Origin: Alitta virens
Taxonomy: Eukaryota > Annelida > Polychaeta > Phyllodocida > Nereididae
Direction: 5' to 3'
Length of the DNA stretch: 64,000 nt
Assembly: GCA_932294295.1 (NCBI GenBank)
Contig: OW028585.1
Span: 18,130,561-18,194,560 of the forward strand
The translations under genes were made by a program, and so were the position numbers. Below are positions 41,401 to 51,030 of the stretch, piece after piece. Each line of letters opens with the position of its first letter. The stretch's first letter is position 1. The notes under the pieces are model-generated. The model had not been told where the DNA came from. It did not search any database and saw nothing but the letters and a program-made list of their open reading frames with translations.

Positions 41401-44400
41401 AATTCATCGATTATTATGGAAAGCCATTTTTATTTTTGAGACTTTCCAGTTATGTTATACTTTACATTGCTCAAATTCTCAGATGAAATGTAATGCTTCC
41501 TTGCAGATGCTAATCCTATCATTACCATGTAATAATACTGCAACGTATTGTAATATTCACAACCTTCCTGTAATATTACTATTGCCCACTAGCTTACACC
41601 ATTTTCTCTCTTACCTGACAGGGTGTAGCCCTCACATAAGCCCTGAAGGACCCCTTGGTCCAGGGGGCCAGTGTGCTGTTGTATTCCATGTAGGAGTAGA
41701 AGAAAACTGTCATGCTTTGGCCGGATGTGGTCAAATTGTTGAACCCACCCAAGTTACTGAACATACCTGAAAATCAAGTGAATTCATGAAGCGTTATTAC
41801 ATGTGAGGAAACTGTCTTTTAGTCACTTAAATATTGTATGCCCATCAACACAAGATAAAATCAGTTCTGCAATATAAATCTGGACAGTTTTATTCTATTC
41901 TATTCTATTCTATTCTATTCTATTCTATAATATCATTTCATATCATTTCATATCATTTCATATGATATCATATGATATCATATTCTATTCTATTCTATTC
42001 TATTCTATTCTATTCTATTCTATTCTATTCTATTCTATTCTATCATATCATATCATATCATATTACATTATATTCTGCACTTAACCCTCACCTCTAGGCT
42101 CCTCCTGGCAAAATGGTCCAAACCTTGAATTCTGAGGATCCAAAGATGGGCCGTCTGAGACAACCAGACCCTCTTGCAGACACCCTTCAGTGTTTGGACC
42201 CTGTAAACCCATAATGCATAAAGCACTTCGAAGCAAAGAATTCATGCAGTTTTTTTCAAAGTGGCTTAAAAGACACAGTGTAAGTTTCCATTATCTCTGA
42301 TTAGTAATGCGACAAAGTTTTTACTTACACTGAATTGCAGCCGCCTGACGTTAAACGTGACATAGAAGCCAGGAGGTGCGGTGACTACCCATGCGCACTG
42401 AAGAGGGACAAAATCTCTTGCTTGTTTTGCATCCCGTAATCCTATTAGGATCTCATCTACAGAATAATGCAAAGAAAATGTTTTAATAAGAATGTACATA
42501 ATAAATTAGGCTTGCGTGCTTTCAGTGAGAATTTTTAAATTAATGTTTGCTTACTATAATTCCTACCCAATTTGAGTTTTTCCAAAACGATTTCATAATT
42601 TCAGTGTTAATTTGAGCAAAGCTATTGAAGATTCATTATGAGTATAATAATAGTAGCTTTTATGTTATTTGGAGAAAGTGGTAATTTACTTTCAAGACCA
42701 CCCTGGAGGAGAACTTATATATAGTGGTGGGTGGGTGGATTAAGCTTTTACGTCCTGTATTTTTGCATCTGATGGGCTAATTAGGACAGCCAGGGACCAC
42801 GGCAATGAGAAGAAGGATAAAACAGCCATCCAACATAGTGTCAACCAGGAATCGAACCCTGGACCCAGTGGTTGGAAGTCCAGCGCGCTACCACTGAGCT
42901 AGGCCCCCATGCCAAACACATATATAGTAGCCCCTGCTCTGACCAAAGAATCCACCACATAGTGTCAAAATGTACTGCTTGTTGTTAATGGATGAAATGG
43001 TGATTATTATGTACAATACAATGTGACTGGACTAATGAACATGCACCCAAATTCAATGACATAGAAGCCAGGCATGCTAACCGTTGGGACACCCAGCCCC
43101 TACTGTTTGCTCTTTTTTTCTGATCCTTTCTTATTTCAAGACTTACCTTAACTAATGTGAACTGTTCTTATACACGTGATAACAGAACATACCATTGCGC
43201 CAATGGAGTCGACTTATATTGAATCAATACTGTATTTGAATTCATGTAAGGCATATATAAATTAGTAAAAAAAAGCTGGTGGCTATTAATTAGGAGGCAC
43301 ATTAAGATTCTCTAACTACAGTCCTGTTTTTTTAATTACCATCTTCCCCTAGTTGGATATGAGCCTCTCCGATGCATTCATCCTTTGGTTTTCTCTCTCG
43401 CCAGTGGTCCACATCCGGGTCACGCGAAACATTTTGGTACTCAATTGTCAGCTTAGTGTTGTCAATTGTTAGAGTTCTTAAATGAAGAAGTAGAATTAGG
43501 TTATATAGATGTAAATTGAATGTTTTCTTGTTTTTTGATCATATCCTTTTCATATATTATGTTTTAATAATAAGTCACATCCAATTGCCCAATTTCCCTG
43601 ACTTGAAGTTGCCCAATTTTCCAATAATATTTTTTTGTCCCCCACCCCTTGTCCTTGATAATTATGGCTATTGTTATGGTCACTGTCAAACAACAGGTAT
43701 TTTTAATGGGAAATATAGCAAATAGCAAATGAAAATTATAGCTCTAGGTATAATTATCAGTTAGATGTTGGAGTTTTCTGTCCTTGTTGTGCTGCACCAT
43801 GTTTTAGCTTCCATTTGTAAAATTGTATTTATCATAGACATATAATTATATTTACATAAGATTTGCAATGTGAGCAAATGGAATAATGAAATTTCTTTAA
43901 AGACATGATGGTAAACCCTTAATGGATGATATAATTTTCTCAACATTTGCAATTGATAGTAAGCATCTGTCTGTCATTCAGATTTATTGTATTAATATAC
44001 ACTTGCAATTGCTGTTTCAACTACCACTCTACAATATTGACATTAACAGTTACTTACCTATGTAAGACTATGTAAATTATGTTGGTGATAGTTGATTCAA
44101 TGACATGTTGTGTGATGTTGGTCTGGAGGTATTTACCATAACTGTAATTTCCCATTAATGCTCCCCAGTGAGCAGTACCGTCATAAATCAGCAGCTAAGG
44201 AGAAAAAGCAATACAAAAACACAATACACCTACATAAGTGTGTGTAGGTTACAAAATGTCAGCGATATATTCTTGAAAAAAAAAATTGATTGACATTTGT
44301 TTTTAGAAGTGTGTGCCATAACCTTCCACTAGAACCACAGCCAACTGAAATATTTTAGATTACTTATCTCGTCAGTATCGTATTAATAAGTTAATTTACT

Positions 44401-47400
44401 TAGGTAAAACAATTTAAATAATATTTCCTAATAAAGTAAGAATATAATTTATGTACCATCAGCTTTGAATTTGGTTGTAATCGGTGCGGCGCCATTGGTA
44501 GGTAACGTCACCGTCGTAAGCCATATACATGTTACTGATGTAACAGCATTTGACACATATTACGTTTTTGTACGCAGTTGAATATTAATTTATATGTGAA
44601 AAAAAATAGCTTTTTGAGTATAATGAAATAATGTGATGAACCAATAATATAGTGTTTTATATATAAATTGTACAAAGACCAGCAAAGCATTTCACAATAT
44701 AACCTCATTTGTACAATATAACCTCATTTGTAGGAGCATATGCGCTGTATGGTATCGCTCACCACACCTATAGTAAAGAAATCAATTTTGACGTATCTAG
44801 AGGTAATAAATTAAATTGAATTGTGAATTGAAGCAATTCACCTACCTTAGCATTTATATCAGGTACAAAAGTAGTCTCTATCCTAGCCAGGTAGAAGTAA
44901 TCCAGTCTCAGATACCACTGGTAGTAGTTGTAAGCGGTGATGTAAACTTCATACAATGTTGGCGAATAGTTGGGTAGACGAATTATGCCTTTGCTTTCTC
45001 GGAGAAAAACTGGTTTGGAATATCTTATACCATAACCTTCCACTAGAACCTGGAGAATAATATATGGTAGAAATTTGTGACATTTTATTTCTTTCTGTAA
45101 GATTCCATGTTGTATTCAGGATTTCGTTTTATGCAACATATATGGATTACCAAACATTTATAATTATCAAATATTGATTAATATGAAGAAGCTACAAAAT
45201 TGGAACTTAAATTGCTAGAAGTGGTCAGATTATCCATTTATTTATAACCAAAGGCATGGTTAATTGTGTCGAGATGAAATAATATAAATAATTGTAATAC
45301 AATGCAGTAAAAATACAATGTAATGAAATGACATGAAGCATCTCACACATTTGCGGATTATTAGACCTTAATTTAAGTGAGTTTCAACAGTCAGTCTTCT
45401 GTATTATTTACCTGATAGACTGCTCTGAAGCCATACTTAACTATACTCCCATCCGACTGAGCCTCGACCACAATCTCATCAGTCGTGGAATACACCGAGA
45501 ATTTGGCTCGACGTCCACAAAACCGGTGAAGCTTAGCGACTGATGTGTTTCCACCATCATATATCTAAATTTACACAAAAGGAAGGGACACAATTATAAT
45601 ACAATGGTTTGTAAAATCCCAAGATTTCTATCAAGGCCAGATGCAGAAGTCTGGACTTGCCAACTAAAAAGTCACTGCATCAAATAGTAGTCCAGCACTA
45701 AAGAGAATAACAATCTACATCAACACTAAAGAGTCCTTTTGGTAGCTTTTAGTTTGATATCAAATAACTGAAATCAAACTTGGAGTCATAACAATTATCA
45801 TCATCATAGTTCTTAAATCAAGAAAACTTGGAACATTGCTGTTCTCTGAACAGTTGTTCTTCGAACGATGTGTCACATATGGTCTAAAATATGAATCAAA
45901 CAAGAATGTAACCATTATACTTTATTTTTAGCAATAGACATGTTTGGAATTTTCAAGTCTATCCCGTTTTTTTATCCATATTCAAAATTTTTGTGATATA
46001 TATAACAATTTTCGTTAGTTGATGTTTTTGACGAGTAGAGTCAGTTCAAATGCAGCTACAGGCTAAAATATTGTGATCAATCTATTACTTTACTTTTTTT
46101 TAGAGATATGTCCTGTTTTTAACCTACGCTTGTATATATATATATATATAGAGTCAGTTGTATATTAAATACATATTTATATCTATATATGCCTTTAGCA
46201 TGAATAAAGATTATTATTATTAACTTTCATTGTTGTTACTGAGGTAGCCCCTCTGTCAGTTGATTAGAATTTAGAGAGGACTTCTCGGACAACTCACATC
46301 CAGCCCATCATAGACACAGTTATCTCCGGAATATTCAATGTGGAACCGGTCAAATGTCAAGTTGACCTGGAAGTTATCCGGGGCCTGGATGTGCCATCGA
46401 CAGTTCTCGTTGTTCCAGTAATACGTGTCAATTCCAAACCTCATCTTTCCGCAGGGCTGGATCTCGTAAGTCACCTCATTGCATGTTGGCTGTGGTTATA
46501 AACAATGAAATCAGCCACAGTAAAAGTAAATATTTATAACAGACATCTGAATTGAAACATTTCTTAAGTTGCACTGTTAAAGCACAAACATAATATCTTC
46601 ATAAACAAATTGGATTGGTTAAAATAAAAAAGAAATATAAATTTGGTAACTTTCAAAAGAGGCATATAATAAATACCATGATATTAATTTCTTGTAAATT
46701 GAATGGCCACATCACGATTGGCATTAATGGGCATGTGTATATGAGATTAATCACATAATCTAAGATAAAGAAGATATCAAAACTGTGTTAATATAGGATT
46801 TCGGACGAGTCGAGTATCACATTATTATATTAGGTGTTTCCAACCACAAATTCCTAGCTCTGAATAATTTAACGTTCTTTACCAAGAGTACTTTTATCTG
46901 ACCATCACAGTTATGAACTTTACCTGAGTGGCAAATTCAGAAGAACAGTCTTCATATTGCACCCTGAGGCACTCCAACAGAGCTTCTAATGCTAATTGAA
47001 GAGTATCCTGTTCATTAGCATGGCTGGAGCAAGTCAGGGCTATCTCGCCTAAGTATTTAAACCAAGGAATCTGCAAACTGCGAATAAATATATTTTGTTA
47101 AAACTTAGCTGAAGTATAATACAGAATAATCTATCTATCTATATCCTATCTATATCCTATCTGCGCTACTTGGGAAAAGCAGTTTCAAAGAATTTCTGTC
47201 CTCTAGATTATGATCCGACTGCAATAAAATTAATGTAGAACAATTTCATAGTTTGTATCCCTATTATGTATATGTTTTCTAAAAGATTAATATGCAAATT
47301 TCACCTTAAATTGCGCACTAATTCCTCCAGGTCAACCTCAGGCAAAAGATCTGTGTTGAACCAAGGGTCATTCCTGATGATGTCTTCTGCATCCATAGGC

Positions 47401-47474
47401 TGCACTCCGGGTAAGGAGAGCACCAGGACCAAAATGGCCGCCAAGATGGCCGCCATGTGGCATTTTGAAGTCAT
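15508..47474 (-). CDS. Giant CUB/C-type lectin/LDLa/LRR GPCR (GRL101-like, LGR type C), 37 coding exons
   Basis: The joined frame is open from ATG (47474-47472) to TAA (15510-15508): 6,387 nt, about 2,128 residues, with every junction GT-AG and phase-consistent. Domain order is: signal peptide (1-27); CUB-like domains (109-223, 224-382, 383-512); cysteine-rich region (513-803); C-type-lectin-like domains (804-990, 1023-1192); LDLa modules (1193-1527); LRR N-cap and repeats (1528-1745); hinge (about 1751-1776); 7TM (1779-2067); acidic tail. The hinge plus DRI and NPYLY place it with relaxin-receptor-like LGRs, especially the molluscan GRL101 type. Known GRL101 has LDLa, LRR and 7TM; the CUB and lectin front half is additional. 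It should act at the plasma membrane as a G-protein-coupled receptor; the ligand is unknown. Exon coordinates are given in the block entries below. Least certain choices are the exon 12 acceptor and exon 1. No internal frameshift was found. Confidence 0.85.
17992..18430 (+). repeat. SINE fragment after a 13-base poly-G run (intron)
   Basis: A G run at 17992-18004 precedes intronic sequence. From about 18275, CCATTGGGTCCCGGGTTCAATTCC (box B at 18294-18305) and the body GTTGGATGGCTGTTTCATCC..TACAGGACGTAAA match the complete SINE at 42735-42912. The tRNA-like head is truncated here. Confidence 0.6.
18431..19450. other. Intron sequence with dispersed repeat
   Basis: About 19060-19160 matches 14430-14540 (CAAGCCTTATCATCTCA, GTCTGCCTCTGG, AAGCTGACT, GCTTCAGACC). 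No alternative exon is recognised. Confidence 0.45.
20970..22090. mobile_element. 1.1-kb foldback element in receptor intron
   Basis: Arms include poly-G plus TTGGAACAGATTGGCGGCG (21036-21071) and its complement CGCCGCCAATCTGTTCCAA plus poly-C (about 21926-21955). They extend outward through CACTGACAC / GACTGACACCGTACCAG to the GGGGAGAAAAAGTA / TACTTTTTCTCTCC pair near 21000 and 22065. It is non-coding with many GTGACGTCA words, and sits between exons 32 and 31. Confidence 0.65.
22246..24836 (-). CDS. Receptor exons 28-31: leucine-rich repeats
   Basis: Exons are 24673-24836, 24111-24324, 23366-23472 and 22246-22366 (residues about 1546-1748). The repeats follow LxxLxLxxNxI spacing: [82 protein letters not shown] and [14 protein letters not shown]. 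That is about seven or eight repeats, close to relaxin-receptor LRR arrays. Exon boundaries fall inside repeats with alternating phases 1 and 2. The last exon runs into the hinge without a typical LRR C-cap. Confidence 0.8.
25298..30150 (-). CDS. Receptor exons 21-27: LDL-receptor class A modules and LRR N-cap
   Basis: Exons are 29948-30150, 29531-29662, 28492-28602, 27922-28054, 26628-26838, 25547-25660 and 25298-25454. Clear LDLa modules with the acidic DxSDE-type calcium site are at residues 1193-1222 ([12 protein letters not shown]), about 1250-1281 ([11 protein letters not shown]), 1290-1320 ([11 protein letters not shown]), 1456-1487 ([11 protein letters not shown]) and 1494-1527 (GGEDEELC). 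Exon 24 is a degenerate module without a full acidic loop. Exon 25 has a Cys pattern ending [12 protein letters not shown], which resembles the stretch before terminal LDLa modules in GRL101-like receptors. Exon 27 ends in [13 protein letters not shown], the start of an LRR N-terminal cap. In relaxin receptors the LDLa module is needed for signalling. Confidence 0.8.
27127..27516 (+). pseudogene. Fragment of tyrosine-recombinase (Ngaro/DIRS-like) element
   Basis: A plus-strand frame in a receptor intron carries the core-binding region pattern of retroelement tyrosine recombinases: [40 protein letters not shown], then [13 protein letters not shown]. The catalytic R-H-R-Y domain is absent because the frame ends at 27514-27516. 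It is a dead fragment antisense to the host gene. A Crypton-type origin is an alternative. Confidence 0.55.
28777..29362. repeat. 30-bp minisatellite, about 19-20 copies
   Basis: The unit is CCCATTCTCC CCTTGTTGAC plus CTAAGAGTCC. The first seven units alternate C and T in (C/T)TAAGAG, giving a 60-bp higher-order period. Units from about 28981 are nearly uniform, and the last copies carry small indels. It lies in the intron between receptor exons 22 and 23. Confidence 0.92.
30165..30475. mobile_element. 311-bp MITE next to a splice acceptor
   Basis: Termini AGTGCAGTATAGCGGACCCA (30165) and its complement ending at 30475 pair over about 25 bases. The element starts 14 bases outside the acceptor of receptor exon 21 (30151-30152), so any branch point probably lies inside it. 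It is non-coding. Confidence 0.75.
30760..31105. repeat. Dispersed repeat C, copy in receptor intron
   Basis: Two blocks match the right end of the window in order: GTCATTAAACCTTTGGAAAG (30770) with 60473, and AAAGTATTCAGACACTTTAG..CTTTTCATCAATAT (about 30918) with 62300. In the right-hand copy the Tc1/mariner element lies between the blocks. Confidence 0.55.
31218..33664 (-). CDS. Receptor exons 18-20: C-type-lectin-like domain 2
   Basis: Exons are 33501-33664, 32230-32436 and 31218-31354 (residues about 1023-1192). [17 protein letters not shown] resembles the CTLD opening, GWIRLSNQ the WIGL strand, NNCLYLAG the core Cys strand and YYFICE the final strand. The spacing is longer than usual, so this is a divergent lectin-like fold. 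Exon 20 ends with the first residues of an LDLa module (NCSDNQ), joining directly to exon 21. No Ca-binding triad is recognised. Confidence 0.65.
31555..31905. repeat. Dispersed repeat, copy 2
   Basis: This matches 6390-6700 over its length with indels. It carries additional TGACGTCA words and is intronic. Confidence 0.5.
32721..33418. mobile_element. TTACCCAGT-ended element with internal 50-bp tandem repeat
   Basis: Ends TTACCCAGT (32721-32729) and ACTGGGTAA (33410-33418) are inverted, with imperfect extension (ATGACAT..ATGACATC). Inside, units of 49-50 bases beginning ATGT(C/A)ATT and ending GATCTCAACATG repeat at 32821, 32871 and 32920, with a partial fourth. It is non-coding and lies between receptor exons 18 and 19. 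Confidence 0.6.
34161..35608 (-). CDS. Receptor exons 15-17: C-type-lectin-like domain 1
   Basis: Exons are 35272-35608, 34888-35068 and 34161-34300. Motifs in order are [11 protein letters not shown] (first Cys strand), [21 protein letters not shown] (alpha-helix 1/2 with the conserved C and HLV), FMHIGLQ (WIGL equivalent), GFQWITG..SYLNWA, SCVLMG, WMTIPCN and LALCEAK (final Cys). The Ca-binding EPN/QPD and WND signatures are not obvious: the WND position reads WMT. Sugar binding in the classic mode is therefore doubtful, and protein binding is as likely. The end of exon 17 continues into a roughly 30-residue linker. Confidence 0.72.
35990..38352 (-). CDS. Receptor exons 11-14: unassigned cysteine-rich extracellular block
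   Basis: Exons are 38188-38352, 37396-37540, 36811-37060 and 35990-36303 (residues 513-803). The region is Cys-rich ([42 protein letters not shown]) with several N-glycosylation sequons. Exon 14 resembles no domain I can name, though the start of exon 11 could be another degenerate CUB. For exon 12 the acceptor TTCCAAG at 37541 was chosen over TTGTAG six bases further in, because only the first keeps the frame open. This block separates the CUB and lectin modules. Confidence 0.65.
36325..36795 (+). pseudogene. 3' end of an L2/CR1-like LINE (RT C-terminus)
   Basis: The plus-strand frame reads [20 protein letters not shown], then [12 protein letters not shown] and LHWLPV, the conserved C-terminal part of LINE reverse transcriptases. 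It ends with AATCTTG repeats after AATAAA, as in L2-type 3' tails. It is a 5'-truncated dead copy, inserted antisense in the receptor intron about 20 bases from the exon 14 acceptor. Confidence 0.75.
38437..39168. mobile_element. Repeat A interrupted by MITE B
   Basis: The outer blocks (38437-38637 and 39043-39168) match, in inverted orientation, one continuous stretch at 51031-51340. The 405-base insert 38638-39042 begins CACAGGCCTTTGCCATCAT and ends with the imperfect complement ATGTTGGCAAACGCCTGTG. CTAGGAT is duplicated at 38631-38637 and 39043-39049. A relative of insert B is at 59320-59990. Confidence 0.75.
39449..41419 (+). mobile_element. Degraded Penelope-like element (RT + GIY-YIG)
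   Basis: Fragments on the plus strand follow Penelope order. [12 protein letters not shown] is near 39660. RT core [20 protein letters not shown] is at 40164-40230, then [12 protein letters not shown]. The catalytic box reads CYVDTFMV near 40470, where family members have YVDD, so one Asp is missing. Next comes [22 protein letters not shown] (40650-40720). The GIY-YIG endonuclease is [11 protein letters not shown] and YIGETG (about 40998-41055). Several frameshifts break it. Inverted repeats of about 45 bases (39449-39493 and 41373-41419) bound the unit. It lies within a receptor intron between exons 10 and 11. Confidence 0.8.
41615..46489 (-). CDS. Receptor exons 3-10: three CUB-like domains
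   Basis: Exons are 46298-46489, 45412-45564, 44846-45049, 44058-44194, 43340-43476, 42329-42456, 42092-42200 and 41615-41766. CUB 1 (residues 109-223) is canonical: C..V, C at the second strand, [29 protein letters not shown], and terminal YGFRAVY. CUB 2 (224-382) has [19 protein letters not shown] and LLIYDGT but lacks the usual cysteines. CUB 3 (383-512) has [37 protein letters not shown] and [11 protein letters not shown] modules bind proteins or glycans extracellularly, often with calcium. The two-exon-per-domain layout is visible in CUB 1. All junctions were checked for phase. Confidence 0.75.
41887..42063. repeat. TATTC pentanucleotide microsatellite
   Basis: Two (TATTC)n arrays flank a (TATCA)n-type tract. 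The array ends about 28 bases from the donor of receptor exon 9 (42091). Confidence 0.9.
42735..42912 (-). repeat. tRNA-derived SINE, complete head
   Basis: On the minus strand the head has box A TAGCTCAGTGGTAG (42888-42901) and box B GGTTCGATTCC (42848-42858), with tRNA-like spacing. The body GTTGGATGGCTGTTTTATCC..ATACAGGACGTAAA is shared with 18275-18420. It is intronic in the receptor gene and not a functional tRNA gene. Confidence 0.75.
42913..43330. other. Intron, no feature
   Basis: No exon or recognised repeat. Confidence 0.4.
46924..47474 (-). CDS. Receptor exons 1-2: signal peptide and N-terminal region
   Basis: Exon 1 is 47305-47474 (ends phase 2, AAG|GTGA) and exon 2 is 46924-47077 (TTCGCAG acceptor, CAG|GTAAAG donor). 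The chosen ATG yields [20 protein letters not shown], a strong signal peptide with likely cleavage after about residue 27. The frame stays open upstream to about 47504 but has no earlier ATG. Exon 2 gives a short domain with several Cys ([16 protein letters not shown]) that I could not assign. It is likely mature N-terminal sequence preceding the first CUB domain. Confidence 0.75.
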
Positions 47475-48729
47475 TTCTGTTCCTCTGGATGGTACAATTT
47501 GCACTCAATAAATTATTTCACAGAATATTATATTCAAACAGGCTGTTGTAATCTGAATCTCATATTCCGACTCATCTATTATTCACTCCAAAAATAAAAA
47601 ATTACAGAAAACTAAATACTGTATTTAGACTTGTCGCCTATACCAGTTCAGTCGTGTTCAAAGAACCCAGTGGGATATTAAATAACCAAATTAATTTATA
47701 AACAGTAAAATAAGGTTTTTCAAGGATTTTTGTACTGTGTAAATCAGGATTATCCATACAGCCATGTAAGACTCCAGACTCAAGAATAGTAAATTATTTA
47801 GACTGTATATGTTAATGTTTATTACATAAATATATCTGTCTGTAATCAATGCTGATTACTGTTTATAAGCTTTGTGAAATACCAGAAATTTACATTATAT
47901 TGGTTTTTTAAGAACAAAATTTGTCCCCAAATAGTGTTTTGCAAAGCTTTTTTCCATGAACACAGGCATGATGTGTAGTCTGTGCTGCAATTTTCCGTGA
48001 CGCATATCCAAGAATATCGTCACAGTTTAACATTGTATATTTCCATATATCCATAATACGTTGTCTATTTCCATATATCCATAATACGTGAACGACTCAA
48101 CGAGATAAGTGGTGCATTTCTGCAATATATGTTTAGTCGTTTATCGCTGATAGGTGCAATCAGTAATGTGCACTACGATTATGTTCACACATGGAAACAA
48201 TCCTATGGAAACCGTCCTACATGGCCAAATGTGCCATGTACATTTTCCATGAGTAGGATAAACGCATTGAAAACGCATGGTGTTTAGGTAATTATAATCA
48301 AGCAAAAACCATGCGTTTTCCATGATTATAAAAGGTTACTTATCCTCATATGGCGTCGACCTATGGCGATACGCTGCCGAAAGCTTATTTACAATGAAAG
48401 AGCCAAAAAGAGAACTGCTGTGATATTAAAAAGAAGAGTGCCATCCTGCAAAATATATTTTTGAATTCTTAAGATCTGGTAGACGTTTTATTAATAGTTT
48501 TTAACCCCTCTGCTGGATGTATGCATTTTTAATAATAGGTAATTTGTGTGTAGTTTTTATGTATTCATTAATCATTTATCTTTTTATATCGATTTTTTCT
48601 TGCATTTTTATATATTTATATTAATATTTATGTACTAATTTCATCTCCTCGTAAGTCAACAAAAACTAATTATATTATATGTATTGCATTAGCTGAATAA
48701 AATAAAAATAAATTGTATTCTATTATATT

Positions 48730-48890
48730 CTAAGTTTGAGCCCCACTCCACCCAGGTGTAAATGGGGAATTGGCTACAGGAAGTGAGGACTATTGTAGGG
48801 TGCTTAGACCTGTGGCTAGCACAGTATAATGGGCTGTAAACTCCCCAGAGAGTTGAGAAAGGCTCATGTTTGAACAGGCCTAGCCTTTAA
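48730..48890 (+). repeat. SINE body fragment
   Basis: A box B-like GTTTGAGCCCC is followed by CACCCAGGTGTAAATGGG, similar to the body of the SINE at 5593-5935. Confidence 0.4.
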
Positions 48891-49390
48891 TTTTGAGGGT
48901 GATAATAAGGGTTATAAACCGATAGATTATATTGACGTTATTTTCTTGAATACACTGTCCCGAATGCCCAGCATATGGAAATGGGTGTTTAGTCTGTTCT
49001 TCCAGTAATATTATCACTGCTAAATCCGATAATTCCAAACTGTATTGTTTCAAAATAATTTGAGATAAAATCATTATTTTTTTAGATACAAAATTAAACA
49101 AATCTTGTGTACATTTTTTTTAATCCAAACACCAAAATTTAATGTCTACCATATTCATGTACACAATTTTAGTACATTATAACTGAAAATACCCAATGAA
49201 CTGATAACAAAACTTGCACAAGCTCTCTTTAATGACTTTCCCAAAGAACGCATCCGAATTATTATTATTTTATATTTTTTAATAAAAAAATTAACCTACT
49301 CCACCATATAGTATTGATATAAATACACGAAATTAATTACAGTCAATTTGTTGAAAATGTAATAACCGATAAATGACGTATATAACTTAC

Positions 49391-49530
49391 CTCACATGTT
49401 CACCATGGCAAAGCAGCAATGTTAGCAGTCCTGCTTACATCATGTCCCAAAGTAACTTCTGGAAATGTCGCAGAATTTTCACTTCTCAGTTGCTAGGATT
49501 GGCCTAATGACAGCTGGGAGTGCCTCAAAT
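49391..49530 (-). other. Possible 5' UTR exon of the receptor gene
   Basis: On the minus strand a strong donor (GAG|GTAAGT, intron starting at 49390) follows non-coding sequence. That sequence contains a minimal upstream frame (ATG GTG AAC ATG TGA). It could splice to an acceptor just upstream of the receptor ATG at 47474. The 5' end is not defined and no TATA box is assigned. Confidence 0.3.
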
Positions 49531-51030
49531 TGTCAGTACTTATGTTAATCAGTGATATGGGCAGGGGCGCCAGATACATTATGGCATTAGTACAGTAATC
49601 AGACACTCTGAATTAGGATAATTTAATTTGGGAATACTGTGATGCCTCACAATTAAGTTCGCCCCTGGAGTCAATGAGGGCTCATGGGGTAAAAATCTAA
49701 GATGAGGTAGATTTCCCTCTCTCTCTCATCTCACTCATACCAGTGAGATACAGCCTCTTGCCATGTGATAACCTATAAGTATTGCATTGCATTGCATTGT
49801 ATTGCATTGTGACAGTCTTTAGTCTCAATGCTACTTACCTGAAAGCCAAGCCAAGTCAGCTAATAAAAAGAAGAATTAAAATTGTGTGCATAATGTTAGA
49901 AATGAATAATACTATAATTTATGGAAATTTAAGTTTGGAATTTTTAGTGTGGCATGAACATCATCAGTTCAAATGGCATTTTCTACAAAGATTAATATAC
50001 CAAAGTTTCCAGACCCATAAAATGGATGCACTATCAATTGCCATTCAGACAGAGTATTTGTTTTTGCCCGCACTTCTGATCAGTAAAAGGTCTTGAAGTT
50101 CATGCTTGTAAATATTCCCAAAAATGTATCCCAAGGGTATCCAAAAGGTTTTAAAGTACAATAAACTGGCATTTTAGCTCCAACAATTGCTTTTCATGAA
50201 CTAGAATTGTGACGTTTTTGTGACGTCATCAATGACGTCATAAGCTTGCTGAGCTGAAAATACACTCAAGTGCAGTTTTGAGCTGACTTTTAGAGTTTTA
50301 TCAGTTGCTCAAGACAGCCATAACTTCAGTGCTGGCTATCCAAAATTTGTAAAATTTCATGGGGTAATTCTAATCATCCAATGACAAAAATATTTCTGCC
50401 ATTTCATTAACCACGTACAAAAAGCTCTTCACTCATATTTAGGTTTATAAGAAAAACAGCCTGGTGTAATTGGTGGAGAGTATTTGACTACGTGGGATTA
50501 TATGTGCACACGGTTTTACAGCTTTCCTATTTACCTGAATCCATTCTGTACTGAAAAATAATCCACACACTATTAATAATATTTCCACAATCATCATTTT
50601 CATGCAGTGAATCAGCAATTTCCATTCTGCTTATTTTACATTTTTTATGTTATTACTGAATGACTCAGTCATCGCCAATAAAAAAACTTATAATTTAATT
50701 TTGAATGTTGCAAAATACCGCGAAAAATGACAGAACTGCTGCCAGGCTAGCAACCAGGTCCACTGAAGTAGAAAGTTAATTAGACTGAAATTAATTAACC
50801 TGTGTGTGCGTGGTTATTGAAATGGCAGTGAGGACACCTCGTGTAGTTATAAGTCTCCTTTATTTTGTGATAAACAAACACTTATTTTTCAAAAAAGTTT
50901 ATCTTATTATATTTTATATTTATCATATTACGTGAAACCTTACCTATAACGTATGAGTACCCAACATTTTGTGCTATATAAGTTCAAAACTTTAGCTGTA
51001 CGTGTATTAATTCACAAATAAAATATGAAT
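49531..51030. other. Intergenic, no gene seen
   Basis: This is AT-rich with TGACGTCAT words near 50220. The frame at 49782-50096 has no family resemblance. Confidence 0.4.

Noticed and set aside
42848..42901. tRNA gene
   Set aside because: A and B boxes belong to a SINE head with a shared SINE body downstream; a mature tRNA fold was not established.
47266..47511. 81-residue plus-strand frame
   Set aside because: Antisense of receptor exon 1 with the signal peptide.
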